The position numbers and the translations under genes were made by a program. This document shows, one piece after another, positions 24,726 to 32,576 of a stretch of 64,000 bases of DNA (its first letter is position 1; each line of letters begins with the position of its first letter). Source of the stretch: Alphaproteobacteria bacterium (lineage in GTDB: Bacteria > Pseudomonadota > Alphaproteobacteria > Rhodobacterales > Rhodobacteraceae); the NCBI GenBank assembly GCA_030425925.1, contig JAUHZO010000013.1:58334-122333 (forward strand). Direction: 5' to 3'. Below the pieces are notes generated by a model. That model searched no databases, was not told the DNA's origin, and worked only from the letters and a program-made list of their open reading frames with translations.

Positions 24726-27281
24726 ATGTCGACCAGACCCGAAGAGACCAGCCGCAGGACCGCCATGCTGGACAGTCTGCGCTGGCCGCTGCGCCTGACC
24801 CGCTGGGGTCTGTGGGCCGAGTCGGTGACACGCGCCTTCTGGCCGCTCTGGTCGGTGCTCTTCGTGGCGCTGGCGCTGCTGATGCTGGGCTTGCAGGACA
24901 TGGTGGCGGTGGAATGGGTCTGGGCCTCGGGGGCCGGGCTGACGCTGCTGGCGCTCTGGGCGCTGTGGCGCGGGCTGCGCGGGTTTCATCTGCCCGGCGA
25001 GGGTGCGGCGCTGTTGCGGCTGGATGCCACGCTGAAGGGGCGCCCGATCCAGGCGGTGCTGGACACGCAGGCCATCGGCATGCAGGACGATGCCTCGACG
25101 GCGATCTGGCGGGCGCATCAGGCGCGCATGCAGGCGCGTCTGGCCGAGGCGCGCGCGGTGGAACCCGATTTGCGCGTGTCCGAGGCCGACCCTTTTGCGC
25201 TGCGCTATGTCGCCTTGCTGGTGCTGTCGGTGGCGATCCTGTTCGGATCGCTCATGCGGGTGCAATCGGTGACCAACATGGGCGTCGGCGGACCCGATCT
25301 GGCGCAGGGCCCGGCCTGGGAAGGCTGGATGGAACCGCCGGCCTATACCCGCCTGCCCTCGGTCTACCTGAACGACATCACCGCAGCCGGGCTGGACGCA
25401 CCCGAAGGCGCGCTGATCACGCTGCGCATGTATGGCGAGGTGGGCGCGCTGAGCGTGGCCGAAACGGTGTCGGGCCGGGCCCCGGCAGACACGCCGTCGG
25501 TCGAGACGGCGCAGGAATTTGCCGTGCTGCAATCCGGTCAGGTCACGGTGGACGGGCCCGGCGGCCGGATATGGGAGATCGCGATGATCCCCGATGCCGC
25601 GCCGCAGGTCGCGCGCGATGGCGAGATCGAGGTCAGCTATGACGGCGAGGGCCAGATTCCCTTTACCGCCCGCGACGATCACGGCGTTGTGGCCGGAACC
25701 GCACGCTTTCAGCTGGCGCTGGACGAGGTCGACCGTCGCTACGGTCTGGCGATGGACCCCGAACCGCGTGCGATGATCGAGGTGCCGCTGCCGATGCCGG
25801 TGGCGGGGGATCGCCGGGAGTTCACCCAGGCGCTGGTCGAGAATTTCTCGCTGCATCCCTGGGCCAACCTGCCGGTGCGGCTCGAGATCGAGGTGGAAGA
25901 CGCCGCCGGACAGACTGCGCGATCGGCCCCCGAGGTGATGGCGCTGCCGGGGCGGCGGTTCTTTGATCCGGTGGCGGCGGCGGTGATCGAACAGCGCCGG
26001 GCGCTGCTGTGGAACCGCCTGAACGCCGATCAGATCGGCCTGTTGCTGCGGGCGCTGTCGCACCGGCCCGACGACGTGTTCCGCTCCGAAGTGCAGTATC
26101 TGCGGCTGCGCGCCGCGCTGCGCCGGGTCGAGCTGTTCCACCGCCACGGCATGGACGATGCGACCCAGGCGCAGATCGCCCAGGCGCTGTGGGATCTGGC
26201 GCTGGAGATCGAAGAGGGCGATCTGGCCGACGCGCTTGAGCGGTTGCGCCGTGCCCAGGAGCGCCTGGAAGAGGCGATGAAGAACGGCGCGTCGGATCAG
26301 GAGATCGCCGAACTGATGCAGGAACTGCGCGAGGCGACCGACGACTACCTGCGCCAGCTCAGCCGCGAATCCCAGCGCAACGCCGAGCAGGATCCGACCC
26401 AGCAGGGCGATCCGCAGAACATGATCGAGATGTCGCAGAACGATCTGCAGGAGATGATGGACCGCATCCAGGAGCTGATGGAGCAGGGCCGCATGGACGA
26501 AGCGATGGAGGCGCTGCGTCAGCTTCAGGAGATGATGGAGAACATGCAGGTCACCCAGGGCCAGGGTGGGCAGGGCCAGTCTCCCGGGCAGCAGGCGCTG
26601 GAGGGGCTGGGCGAGACGCTGCGCGAACAGCAGGGCCTGTCCGACGAGGCATTCCGCGACCTGCAGGAACAGTTCAATCCCGGCGGGCGTTCGCAGCAGG
26701 GCCAGCCCGGCCAACAGGGCCAGCAGCAGCGTCAGCAGAACCGCCCCGGTCAGCCGGGGCAGGGCGGGCAGGGGACCGAGCCGTCGCTGGAAGACAGCCT
26801 GGCCGACCGTCAGCGCGCGCTCCGTGACGAACTGAACCGCCAGCGCCGCAACATGCCCGGGCAGGGCACCGAACAGGGTGACGCCGCCGCGGAGGCGCTG
26901 GGCCGCGCCGAAGGCGCCATGGACGACGCCGAACAGGCGCTGCGCAACGGTGATCTGGGCGAGGCCATCGGCCGTCAGGCCGACGCCATGGAAGCGCTGC
27001 GCGAAGGCATGCGCAATCTGGGCGAGGCTCTGGCGCAGAATGCCGAGAACCAGGGGCAGCAGGGGCTGGCCGAAGGCGGCGATCCGTCGGAACGGCGCGA
27101 CCCGCTGGGCCGCAATGCCGGCACCACGGGGCAGGTCGGCACCGACGAAGGCCTCTTGCAGGGCGAAGACGTTTATCGCCGCGCGCGCGAATTGCTGGAC
27201 GAAATCCGCCGCCGCTCGGGCGAGGCAGAGCGGTCGGAACAGGAACTGAGCTATCTCGAACGACTGCTGGAACGGTTCTGA
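24726..27281 (+). CDS. TIGR02302/DUF4175 membrane protein
   Basis: The 851-residue protein has two N-terminal membrane helices (about 40-80), another near 155-175, a large periplasmic region, and a C-terminal half dominated by helical Glu/Met/Gln/Arg segments. A low-complexity Gly/Gln/Pro tract (about 600-700, GQGGQGQSPGQQ and QPGQQGQQQ) sits within it, followed by QALRNGDLGEAIGRQADAMEALREG. This is the architecture of TIGR02302, an alphaproteobacterial family of unknown function found after lysA. The Gln-rich tract is probably flexible. The gene is convergent with parE, only 4 bp apart. Confidence 0.82.
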   Translation: MSTRPEETSRRTAMLDSLRWPLRLTRWGLWAESVTRAFWPLWSVLFVALALLMLGLQDMVAVEWVWASGAGLTLLALWALWRGLRGFHLPGEGAALLRLDATLKGRPIQAVLDTQAIGMQDDASTAIWRAHQARMQARLAEARAVEPDLRVSEADPFALRYVALLVLSVAILFGSLMRVQSVTNMGVGGPDLAQGPAWEGWMEPPAYTRLPSVYLNDITAAGLDAPEGALITLRMYGEVGALSVAETVSGRAPADTPSVETAQEFAVLQSGQVTVDGPGGRIWEIAMIPDAAPQVARDGEIEVSYDGEGQIPFTARDDHGVVAGTARFQLALDEVDRRYGLAMDPEPRAMIEVPLPMPVAGDRREFTQALVENFSLHPWANLPVRLEIEVEDAAGQTARSAPEVMALPGRRFFDPVAAAVIEQRRALLWNRLNADQIGLLLRALSHRPDDVFRSEVQYLRLRAALRRVELFHRHGMDDATQAQIAQALWDLALEIEEGDLADALERLRRAQERLEEAMKNGASDQEIAELMQELREATDDYLRQLSRESQRNAEQDPTQQGDPQNMIEMSQNDLQEMMDRIQELMEQGRMDEAMEALRQLQEMMENMQVTQGQGGQGQSPGQQALEGLGETLREQQGLSDEAFRDLQEQFNPGGRSQQGQPGQQGQQQRQQNRPGQPGQGGQGTEPSLEDSLADRQRALRDELNRQRRNMPGQGTEQGDAAAEALGRAEGAMDDAEQALRNGDLGEAIGRQADAMEALREGMRNLGEALAQNAENQGQQGLAEGGDPSERRDPLGRNAGTTGQVGTDEGLLQGEDVYRRARELLDEIRRRSGEAERSEQELSYLERLLERF

Positions 27282-27285
27282 CGGT

Positions 27286-27600
27286 TCACAGCCCCTGCAG
27301 CCGGTCAAAGAACGTCAGGGCGCTGAGGTTGCGGCTTTCGTGAACGATGCGGAGAATGACGACGGAAACCGCGGTTTGCGTGTTGAACACCAAGTGCCGG
27401 CCACTGCGTTTCGAGCGCAAGCTGGTGCCAAACTGCGGGCGGGGTGTGCCGGTTTCCGGGGATGACGCGATCCCATCGGACAGCTCGAACATGTCGCGAA
27501 AGTATCGCTCTGTTCTGGGATGGCCCCAGGATTCAACCGAGTGATCCCAGATCTCCGACAGGTCTTCCTCGGCCAAGCGTGCCAGCGTGTAGCGGGTCAC
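27286..27600 (-). CDS. parE: ParE-family toxin
   Basis: A 104-residue RelE/ParE fold protein. Typical segments are YTLARLAEEDLSEIWDHSVESWG at the N-terminus, RSGRHLVFN in the central strand and VVILRIVHESRN near the C-terminus. ParE toxins inhibit DNA gyrase, although gyrase targeting cannot be confirmed from sequence. The start overlaps the antitoxin stop by four bases, ensuring coupled production. Confidence 0.88.
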   Translation of the reverse strand: MTRYTLARLAEEDLSEIWDHSVESWGHPRTERYFRDMFELSDGIASSPETGTPRPQFGTSLRSKRSGRHLVFNTQTAVSVVILRIVHESRNLSALTFFDRLQGL

Positions 27601-27845
27601 GCCTGTTTCGGGCGGCGTTCATTCAGGAAGGCTTCGGGATCAAACTCCACCACCTCCCCAGCCTCGACCTGTGCAAGGGCAGCTTCCAGATCGGCCTTGA
27701 GGCGAAAGAACTCCTGCGCGCCGTCCTGCTCCATCAGCATCCGCATGCCCGCACGGACCACTTCGGAGGCGTTGGCGTAGGCCCCGGCGCGGACCTGCAT
27801 GTCGATGTAATCCTGCATTTGCGGGGTCAGGTGGACGTTGGGCAT
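27597..27845 (-). CDS. parD: ParD-family antitoxin
   Basis: The 82-residue protein begins MPNVHLTPQMQDYIDMQVRA, a ribbon-helix-helix DNA-binding domain with ANASEVVRAGMRML as its second helix, followed by an acidic C-terminus (about 50-82) that neutralises the toxin. It precedes parE in the usual antitoxin-first order. Repeats just upstream (27856-27907) are likely its operator. Confidence 0.88.
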   Translation of the reverse strand: MPNVHLTPQMQDYIDMQVRAGAYANASEVVRAGMRMLMEQDGAQEFFRLKADLEAALAQVEAGEVVEFDPEAFLNERRPKQA

Positions 27846-27855
27846 GGGAAAACCT

Positions 27856-27907
27856 GTCGGATCATGGCGGATGCGGTCGGATAATGGCCGATCTGGCCAT
27901 GATCGGC
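27856..27907. promoter_or_regulatory. Candidate ParD operator repeats
   Basis: On the + strand, GTCGGATCATGG (27856-27867) recurs as GTCGGATAATGG (27876-27887), exactly 20 bp apart. An inverted related copy, CCATGATCGGC, is at 27897-27907. Two direct copies on one DNA face plus an inverted copy immediately upstream of parD fit cooperative ribbon-helix-helix binding and autoregulation. Confidence 0.6.
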
Positions 27908-27910
27908 AAA

Positions 27911-28330
27911 TCACGTTTCCGGATCGACCTTGCCGCGCAGGGATTTCACCGTGCCGCGCGCCTTCTTGCCCTCGATGCGGCGACGTTGAGAGCCAAGGGT
28001 GGGCTTTGTTGCGATGCGCCGCTTGGGTTTCTCGCACGCCTTGACGATCAGCTCGGCCAGTCGCGCCCGCGCGATTTCGCGGTTGCGGGCCTGGCTGCGC
28101 GTTTCGTCCACCTGGATGACCAGCGCGCCCTCCTTGGTCCAGCGCCGTCCCGCCAGCCGCTTCAGCCGCGCCTTGACCGCCTGCGGCAGGTTGGGCGACC
28201 GTTCTGCCTCGAACCGCAATTCGACGGCGGTCGACACCTTGTTCACGTTCTACCCGCCCGGGCCGGATGCGCGGATGAACTGTTCGGTCAACTCCCAGTC
28301 TTCGATGCTGATCTGATCCGTGATGCGCAT
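27911..28330 (-). pseudogene. arfB: ArfB-type ribosome rescue hydrolase, amber codon at the GGQ glutamine
   Basis: Reading from ATG 28330 gives MRITDQISIEDWELTEQFIR, then ASGPGG, then TAG (28250-28252). The same frame continues NVNKVSTAVELRF and runs to a normal basic ArfB tail (RRRIEGKKARGTVKSLRGKV) at 27911. In ArfB and class I release factors the residue at the TAG is the catalytic Gln of GGQ, encoded by CAG; a single C-to-T change accounts for the stop. Full length (139 codons) matches the family. A GTG at 28246 could start a 111-residue product lacking GGQ, which would be inactive as a hydrolase. Either a recent pseudogene, a sequence error, or a read-through gene. Confidence 0.8.
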
Positions 28331-28360
28331 GGGGCTCACATACCACGCAAGAGACAAACG

Positions 28361-28392
28361 AAAAGGGCCGCCCCGGTTTTTGGACGGCCCTT
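28361..28392 (-). terminator. Rho-independent terminator
   Basis: Reading on the - strand, AAGGGCCGTCC (28392-28382) pairs with GGGGCGGCCC (28374-28365) around AAAAACC, followed by TTTT (28364-28361). It ends the transcript that contains the short ORF at 28417-28518 and perhaps yhhQ. Confidence 0.8.
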
Positions 28393-28416
28393 CGAGAATT
28401 CGGAGGCGGGCGTCGG

Positions 28417-28518
28417 TTAGACCTGCTCGCCAATTCGGATCACGTCACCCCAAGGGCTGCCTCAGAGCGCGGTCTCCTGAACTGTTCCGACACCTTTCTC
28501 CAATGCTTCTCTTGACAC
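28417..28518 (-). other. Candidate short ORF with extreme Shine-Dalgarno and in-frame UGA
   Basis: GTG 28518 is preceded by GAAAGGAGGTGATCCAG (28534-28518), a 17-nt perfect complement of the 16S rRNA 3' end, with GGAGG seven bases from the start. The ORF reads MSREALEKGVGTVQETAL and stops at TGA (28462-28464). The same frame then continues GSPWGDVIRIGEQV to TAA (28417-28419), and a terminator follows. I know no named family for it. It may be a leader peptide, a two-part recoded ORF, or a small RNA that binds 30S subunits. It lies between yhhQ and arfB. Confidence 0.5.
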
Positions 28519-28598
28519 TGGATCACCTCCTTTCAGCTGTTGAAAACGCAAGATGATGGTGCCACGGGTTGCGTCAGACACAAAGTCTTTTCTTCACA

Positions 28599-29228
28599 TC
28601 AAGCGGCAATTCTTCCGTTCAATGCCCGGGAAACGATCAGGCGGAAGGGCAACAGCGCCACAAGCGCCAGCGCCAGCTTGACCAGCCAGTCCGCCACGGC
28701 CAGCGATACCCAGAGCGGCATCTCGGGGCCCGCGCCCAGCAGGGGCAGGATCTCGCCCGCCCAGGAGACATCGTTTTCCGGTTCGAGAAAGGCCAGAGCG
28801 GCCGAGAATGCCACGGTGAAGAAGATCGCCGTATCGACCGAAGACCCCACCAGCGTCGAGATCAGCGGCGCGCGCCACCACGCGCCCTGGCGCATGCGCT
28901 CAAAGATCGCCACGTCCAGCAATTGCGCGGTCAGAAAGGCAAGGCCCGAGCCCAGTGCGATGCGGAACGTCACCAGCGGGCCGAATTCGCCCATGATCTG
29001 CGTGCCCACCAGCGAACAGAAAACGCCCACGACAAAACCCGCGAACACCACTTGCCGGGCCGGGCCCGCGCCGTAAAGGCGGTTCATCAGGTCGGTGACC
29101 AGAAAGGCCAGCGGATAGGTGAACGCGCCCCATGTCAGCCATTGGCCGAACAGGAACTGCACAAGGATATTGGAGGCCAGAACGATGATGGCCATGGCAA
29201 GGATGCCGGGAAGATGCTGCCTGGTCAT
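28599..29228 (-). CDS. yhhQ: Queuosine precursor transporter YhhQ (VUT family)
   Basis: The 209-residue membrane protein has about six helices and the VUT-family signatures LVQFLFGQWLTWGAFTYPLAFLVTDLMNR and GVFCSLVGTQIMGEF, with the late helix STLVGSSVDTAIFFTVAF. E. coli YhhQ imports preQ0/preQ1 for queuosine synthesis. ATG 29228 is preceded by a weak GGGT ribosome site (29238-29235) that falls inside a candidate preQ1 pseudoknot, in keeping with translational control by the substrate. Confidence 0.9.
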   Translation of the reverse strand: MTRQHLPGILAMAIIVLASNILVQFLFGQWLTWGAFTYPLAFLVTDLMNRLYGAGPARQVVFAGFVVGVFCSLVGTQIMGEFGPLVTFRIALGSGLAFLTAQLLDVAIFERMRQGAWWRAPLISTLVGSSVDTAIFFTVAFSAALAFLEPENDVSWAGEILPLLGAGPEMPLWVSLAVADWLVKLALALVALLPFRLIVSRALNGRIAA

Positions 29229-29232
29229 GACG

Positions 29233-30243
29233 TTACCCGTTTTTGCAAGGTGGCGGGGACTTGATCCCGTAGGATTGCGGTGCCTTACGCCCTGCGGCGG
29301 GATGACGCAAGAGGGCGGCAGGTATTTCTGCACTGCGGCGTAACCGGTACTCGACGAATTCGGTGCGCTGGATGCGGCGAAAGTTGTTGTCCGAGACCAT
29401 GGTGAACCGGATGTCGCCCGCCGTATCCCGCCAGACCGCCAGCCCCTCGAGATTGTCATGCCGGCGCAGATCGGTTGTCAGCAGCGTTTCCGCGCTGTCA
29501 ACGTCAAGCCGCGGCCCCCGGGCGGTCTCGACCACGGCAAAGCGGCGGATGCGGCTCTGGAAGCCGATCCAGCGGAATTGCCGTTCGAGCATGTAGAACA
29601 TGCCGTCCGGCCCGATATCGGCCCCCACCGGCAGGAAATCGTCCGGCGTTGCGGCGGCGCTGAGGTCCTGTTCGGACCAGCCGCTGCCGTCATGGATGTA
29701 GATGGCCAGCGCCATGCCCAGACGGTCGGGCTGTTCCGGCATGGCGAACAGCCGCCCGCGCGCGTCGATGGCCAGGGCTTCAAGCCCGGAATTGCCGTGC
29801 AGCCGGGTCCAGGCCTCCAGCCGCTCCAGTTGCTGCACCGGGGCGGACCCGTCATAGCGCCAGACGCGGGTCAGCCCTTCGAACGACACCCACACCTGAC
29901 CGTCCTCGCCGATGGCCAGGCCTTCGGAATCCGCCACGGCGGCGCGGAGCATCGCGCCATCGCGCCCGTTCAGCGGCCGTGGCGGGCCGTTCGTGATGGC
30001 AGTGAGGCGTCCGTCTTCACGGATAAGTTGTCCGCTGACAAGTCCGGCCCGGTCGCTGAGCGCCACAAAGGTGGTGCCGTCGCGATCCAGTTCCAGCCCG
30101 GAAAACCCGCCCAGATGATGGGCGCTGTCCCGCCAGACAAGGCTTCCGACGAACTCGGCCAACGGAACCGGCGCGGCTGCCGCGCCAAGCGCCAGGCATC
30201 CTGCCAGCGCCGCGCCTAGCGCGCGGCGAGGACGTTGGCGCAT
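29233..30243 (-). CDS. Esterase-like activity of phytase family protein
   Basis: The 336-residue protein has a signal peptide (CLALGAAAAP) and a beta-propeller-like domain: HLGGFSGLELDRDGTTFVALSDRAGL, then ADSEGLAIGEDGQVWVSFEG, SGLEALAIDARGRLFAMPE, and RRHDNLEGLAVWRD with MVSDNNF. This is the esterase-like/phytase-like secreted family. The conserved fold ends with TEFVEYRL near residue 301; a further 35 residues of unrelated sequence run to TAA 29233-29235, inside the yhhQ leader. The start overlaps the mepA 3' end by 28 bases. Confidence 0.8.
   Translation of the reverse strand: MRQRPRRALGAALAGCLALGAAAAPVPLAEFVGSLVWRDSAHHLGGFSGLELDRDGTTFVALSDRAGLVSGQLIREDGRLTAITNGPPRPLNGRDGAMLRAAVADSEGLAIGEDGQVWVSFEGLTRVWRYDGSAPVQQLERLEAWTRLHGNSGLEALAIDARGRLFAMPEQPDRLGMALAIYIHDGSGWSEQDLSAAATPDDFLPVGADIGPDGMFYMLERQFRWIGFQSRIRRFAVVETARGPRLDVDSAETLLTTDLRRHDNLEGLAVWRDTAGDIRFTMVSDNNFRRIQRTEFVEYRLRRSAEIPAALLRHPAAGRKAPQSYGIKSPPPCKNG
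29236..29263 (-). promoter_or_regulatory. Candidate preQ1-I type riboswitch upstream of yhhQ
   Basis: On the - strand an H-type pseudoknot is possible. Stem 1 is CAAG (29263-29260) with CUUG (29249-29246). Loop 1 is UC. Stem 2 is CCCG (29257-29254) with CGGG (29239-29236), and the A-rich loop is CAAAAA (29245-29240). The 3' strand of stem 2 contains the GGG that serves as ribosome site seven bases before the yhhQ ATG. Size, A-rich loop and target gene fit preQ1-I; stem 1 has only 4 bp and loop 1 is UC rather than UU, so the call is tentative. Confidence 0.5.
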
Positions 30244-31139
30244 TGGTTCGGCAGATCTCCAAGGGTCAGTTCACGGCGCGGCGTGGGCGGCGGCGCGTTC
30301 GGATCTGGGGGCGGCGGGTTCAGGATGCGGTCGACCCAGCCCTGCGCCTCGTCACAGCCGTCACCGGGGGGCGGCGCGCTTTGGTCCACGCAGCCCTGCG
30401 CGCCGCGCGGACAGTTCAGGCGCACGTGGAAGTGATAGTGATGCCCCCACCAGGGCCGGATCTTGCGCAGATAGGCGCGGTTTCCGGTTTCGTCCTTGCA
30501 CATGCGCACCTTGGCCCCGGGAAAGACAAAGATCCGCGCCACGCGCGGATCAGAGGCCGCGGCCTTGAGGATCTCGTGATGTTCGCGGGTCCACTTGTCA
30601 TTGGTGAAAGCGCCATTTGAGCGGCGCAGCGAAATGGACGAGATGTTTTCGCGCTGCGCCACCGACAGCGACAGGTTGCGCGCAGGCAGCATCCAGATGT
30701 CGGCATCCAGCCCGATCTGGTGACTGCGATGGCCGGTCAGCATCGGCCCGCCGCGCGGCTGGCTCAGATCGCCCACATAAAGCCCGTTCCACCCCGGTTG
30801 CGCGGCGGCCTTGCGGCTGAGATCCTGCACGTAGTCGATCAGTTCCGGATGGCCCCAGTTGCGGTTGCGGCTGAGCCGCATCGCCTGCCATGTGGGTCCG
30901 GTTTCCGGCAATTGCGCGCCACCCGCCAGGCAGCCCCTGGCATAGCTGCCGATCGGGGCCGAGGACTGGTCGGATGCGTCGCGCTTGGCACCGAACAGCT
31001 GCTTGGCCTCCTTGGTGGACAGCACCGGGTCGACCGTCACCGCCGGTTCGGACACGGCCGCGCGGCGCGGGGCGTCGCGCCCGCCGCCACAGCCTGTCAG
31101 CACGGCGATCATGCCAAGGAAAAGAAGGGTGCGGATCAT
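30216..31139 (-). CDS. mepA: Penicillin-insensitive murein endopeptidase MepA
   Basis: The 307-residue protein has a lipoprotein signal (LFLGMIAVLTGC, Cys17). The M74/LAS metallopeptidase domain includes NRNWGHPELIDYVQDLSRKA, MLTGHRSHQIGLDADIWMLP with the zinc His and Asp, and WWGHHYHFHVRLNCP supplying the last His ligands. MepA cleaves D-Ala-mDAP cross-links in the periplasm. Several Cys pairs suggest disulfides. Start ATG 31139 overlaps the stop of the upstream transporter by four bases. Confidence 0.92.
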   Translation of the reverse strand: MIRTLLFLGMIAVLTGCGGGRDAPRRAAVSEPAVTVDPVLSTKEAKQLFGAKRDASDQSSAPIGSYARGCLAGGAQLPETGPTWQAMRLSRNRNWGHPELIDYVQDLSRKAAAQPGWNGLYVGDLSQPRGGPMLTGHRSHQIGLDADIWMLPARNLSLSVAQRENISSISLRRSNGAFTNDKWTREHHEILKAAASDPRVARIFVFPGAKVRMCKDETGNRAYLRKIRPWWGHHYHFHVRLNCPRGAQGCVDQSAPPPGDGCDEAQGWVDRILNPPPPDPNAPPPTPRRELTLGDLPNQCANVLAAR

Positions 31140-32509
31140 GCTGCTCTGTCTCCGTCTGGTTGCACCCAGTGTAGCAGAACCAGCCCCAGCAGGAAAAGGA
31201 CGATGAGCGGAGAATAGCCCAGCTGCACGTCCTGGGTCAGTTTTGTGAACAGCGTGATCAGCGCCGGGGCCAGGAACGCCGTTGCCTTGCCGGTCAGAGC
31301 AAACAGGCCAAAGGCTTCGGTGGGACGGCGGGGATCGGCATGGCGCACCATCATCGAGCGCGACGCGGAATAAAGCGCCCCGCCCGCGCCGCCCACGATG
31401 GCACCGCAGAGGTAGAAGATCACGTCGGGCAGTGCAGAGCCGTCGGGCAAGGCGATGCCGAACAGGTGGTCGCGATTCATTCCGACGATGACGATCCCCA
31501 CCAGGATCAGCGCCCAGACGCAGACCCGGATCACCGGTTTGGGGCCGAACCGGTGATCGGCCAGCCCGCCCACCCAGGACAGGATGGCGGCCGCGATGGC
31601 GGCGATGATGCCGAAGACACCGATCTGGATGATCGTCCAGTCCAGCACCTGCCGCGCATAGATCCCGCCATAGACATACAGCCCCGTCAGCGCGTCGCGA
31701 TAGAACATCGACCCCAGCAGGAACGCCGCACAGGACCGCCGTCGCGACACCGCCCTGATCGAGGCCCAGAGGTCACGCAGCACCTGCGCCGGGCGCGCGC
31801 GCGGGCGGTCGGGATCGGGAAACTCGCGGTTCCAGACGAAATAAGGGATCATGAAGAGCGCGAACCACAGCGCGATGACAGGCCCCACCGCGCGGGTGCC
31901 CTCGCGCGCCTCGGGGTCAAGGCCAAAGGCCGGGTCGAGCCCGATCAGCGTTTTCAGCGTGTTCTCGTCCTCGGCGATGAAAAGCAGCATCAGGAACAGC
32001 GCCAGCACCCCGCCCCAATAGCCAAAGGCGGTGGCGTTTCCGGAAATGCGCCCGACCTCTTGCGGCGTGCCAAGGCTGGGCAGCAGCGCGTTGTTCAGGT
32101 TGAAGGCGGATTCCGAGGCGACATAGCCCACCCAGAACGCCACCAACGCCAGCATCAGCCCGGTACCGTCGGGCATCAGCCCCCACAGCATCGCCGCGCA
32201 GACCACCGCGATTGCGGTAAAGGCGTAGATCCACGGCATCTTGCGCCCGGTGCTGTCGGCCCAGGCCCCCAGGAACGGGGCCGAGAACGCGATGAACAGC
32301 CCTGCCACCGTCTGCGCCGACGACCACATCGTCTGCGCATTGGCCTTTGCGGCGTCTTCGCCCAGCCCGGAGGCCATGAAATGGTCGGCGGCGACGGCGG
32401 CGAAATAGGGGCTGAAGATGAAGGTCAACCCCAGCGTGGCGTAAGGCTGCTGCGCCCAGTCGAACAGCATCCATCCCCAGATGCGCTGCGCCTTTGTCGG
32501 TCTGGTCAT
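31136..32509 (-). CDS. MFS transporter, UMF1/Atg22-like
   Basis: A 457-residue polytopic protein with about 12 helices. The N-terminus MTRPTKAQRIWGWMLFDWAQ and the WADSTGRKMPWIYAF loop are typical of the vacuole effluxer Atg22-like (UMF1) branch of the major facilitator superfamily. The substrate is unknown, although amino acid or peptide efflux is suggested for the family. ATG 32509 was chosen over a longer Arg/Pro-rich frame. Its stop overlaps the start of mepA; the coupling hints that it may serve cell-wall fragment transport, which is inference. Confidence 0.82.
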   Translation of the reverse strand: MTRPTKAQRIWGWMLFDWAQQPYATLGLTFIFSPYFAAVAADHFMASGLGEDAAKANAQTMWSSAQTVAGLFIAFSAPFLGAWADSTGRKMPWIYAFTAIAVVCAAMLWGLMPDGTGLMLALVAFWVGYVASESAFNLNNALLPSLGTPQEVGRISGNATAFGYWGGVLALFLMLLFIAEDENTLKTLIGLDPAFGLDPEAREGTRAVGPVIALWFALFMIPYFVWNREFPDPDRPRARPAQVLRDLWASIRAVSRRRSCAAFLLGSMFYRDALTGLYVYGGIYARQVLDWTIIQIGVFGIIAAIAAAILSWVGGLADHRFGPKPVIRVCVWALILVGIVIVGMNRDHLFGIALPDGSALPDVIFYLCGAIVGGAGGALYSASRSMMVRHADPRRPTEAFGLFALTGKATAFLAPALITLFTKLTQDVQLGYSPLIVLFLLGLVLLHWVQPDGDRAA

Positions 32510-32576
32510 GTCTGCCGCCCCCTCGCTTCGCGCGATCAAAGCCGCTTGGGCGCGGGCTGGCAAGCGCTTGTGCGTG

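Noticed and set aside
27597..28433. 278-codon - strand frame that joins arfB, intergenic sequence and parD
   Set aside because: The first two thirds are arfB read out of frame; only the final 82 codons from ATG 27845 encode ParD.
28417..28518. Selenocysteine reading of the UGA in the short ORF
   Set aside because: No convincing stem-loop directly follows the UGA and no selenocysteine genes are visible in the window; kept only as a generic recoding candidate.
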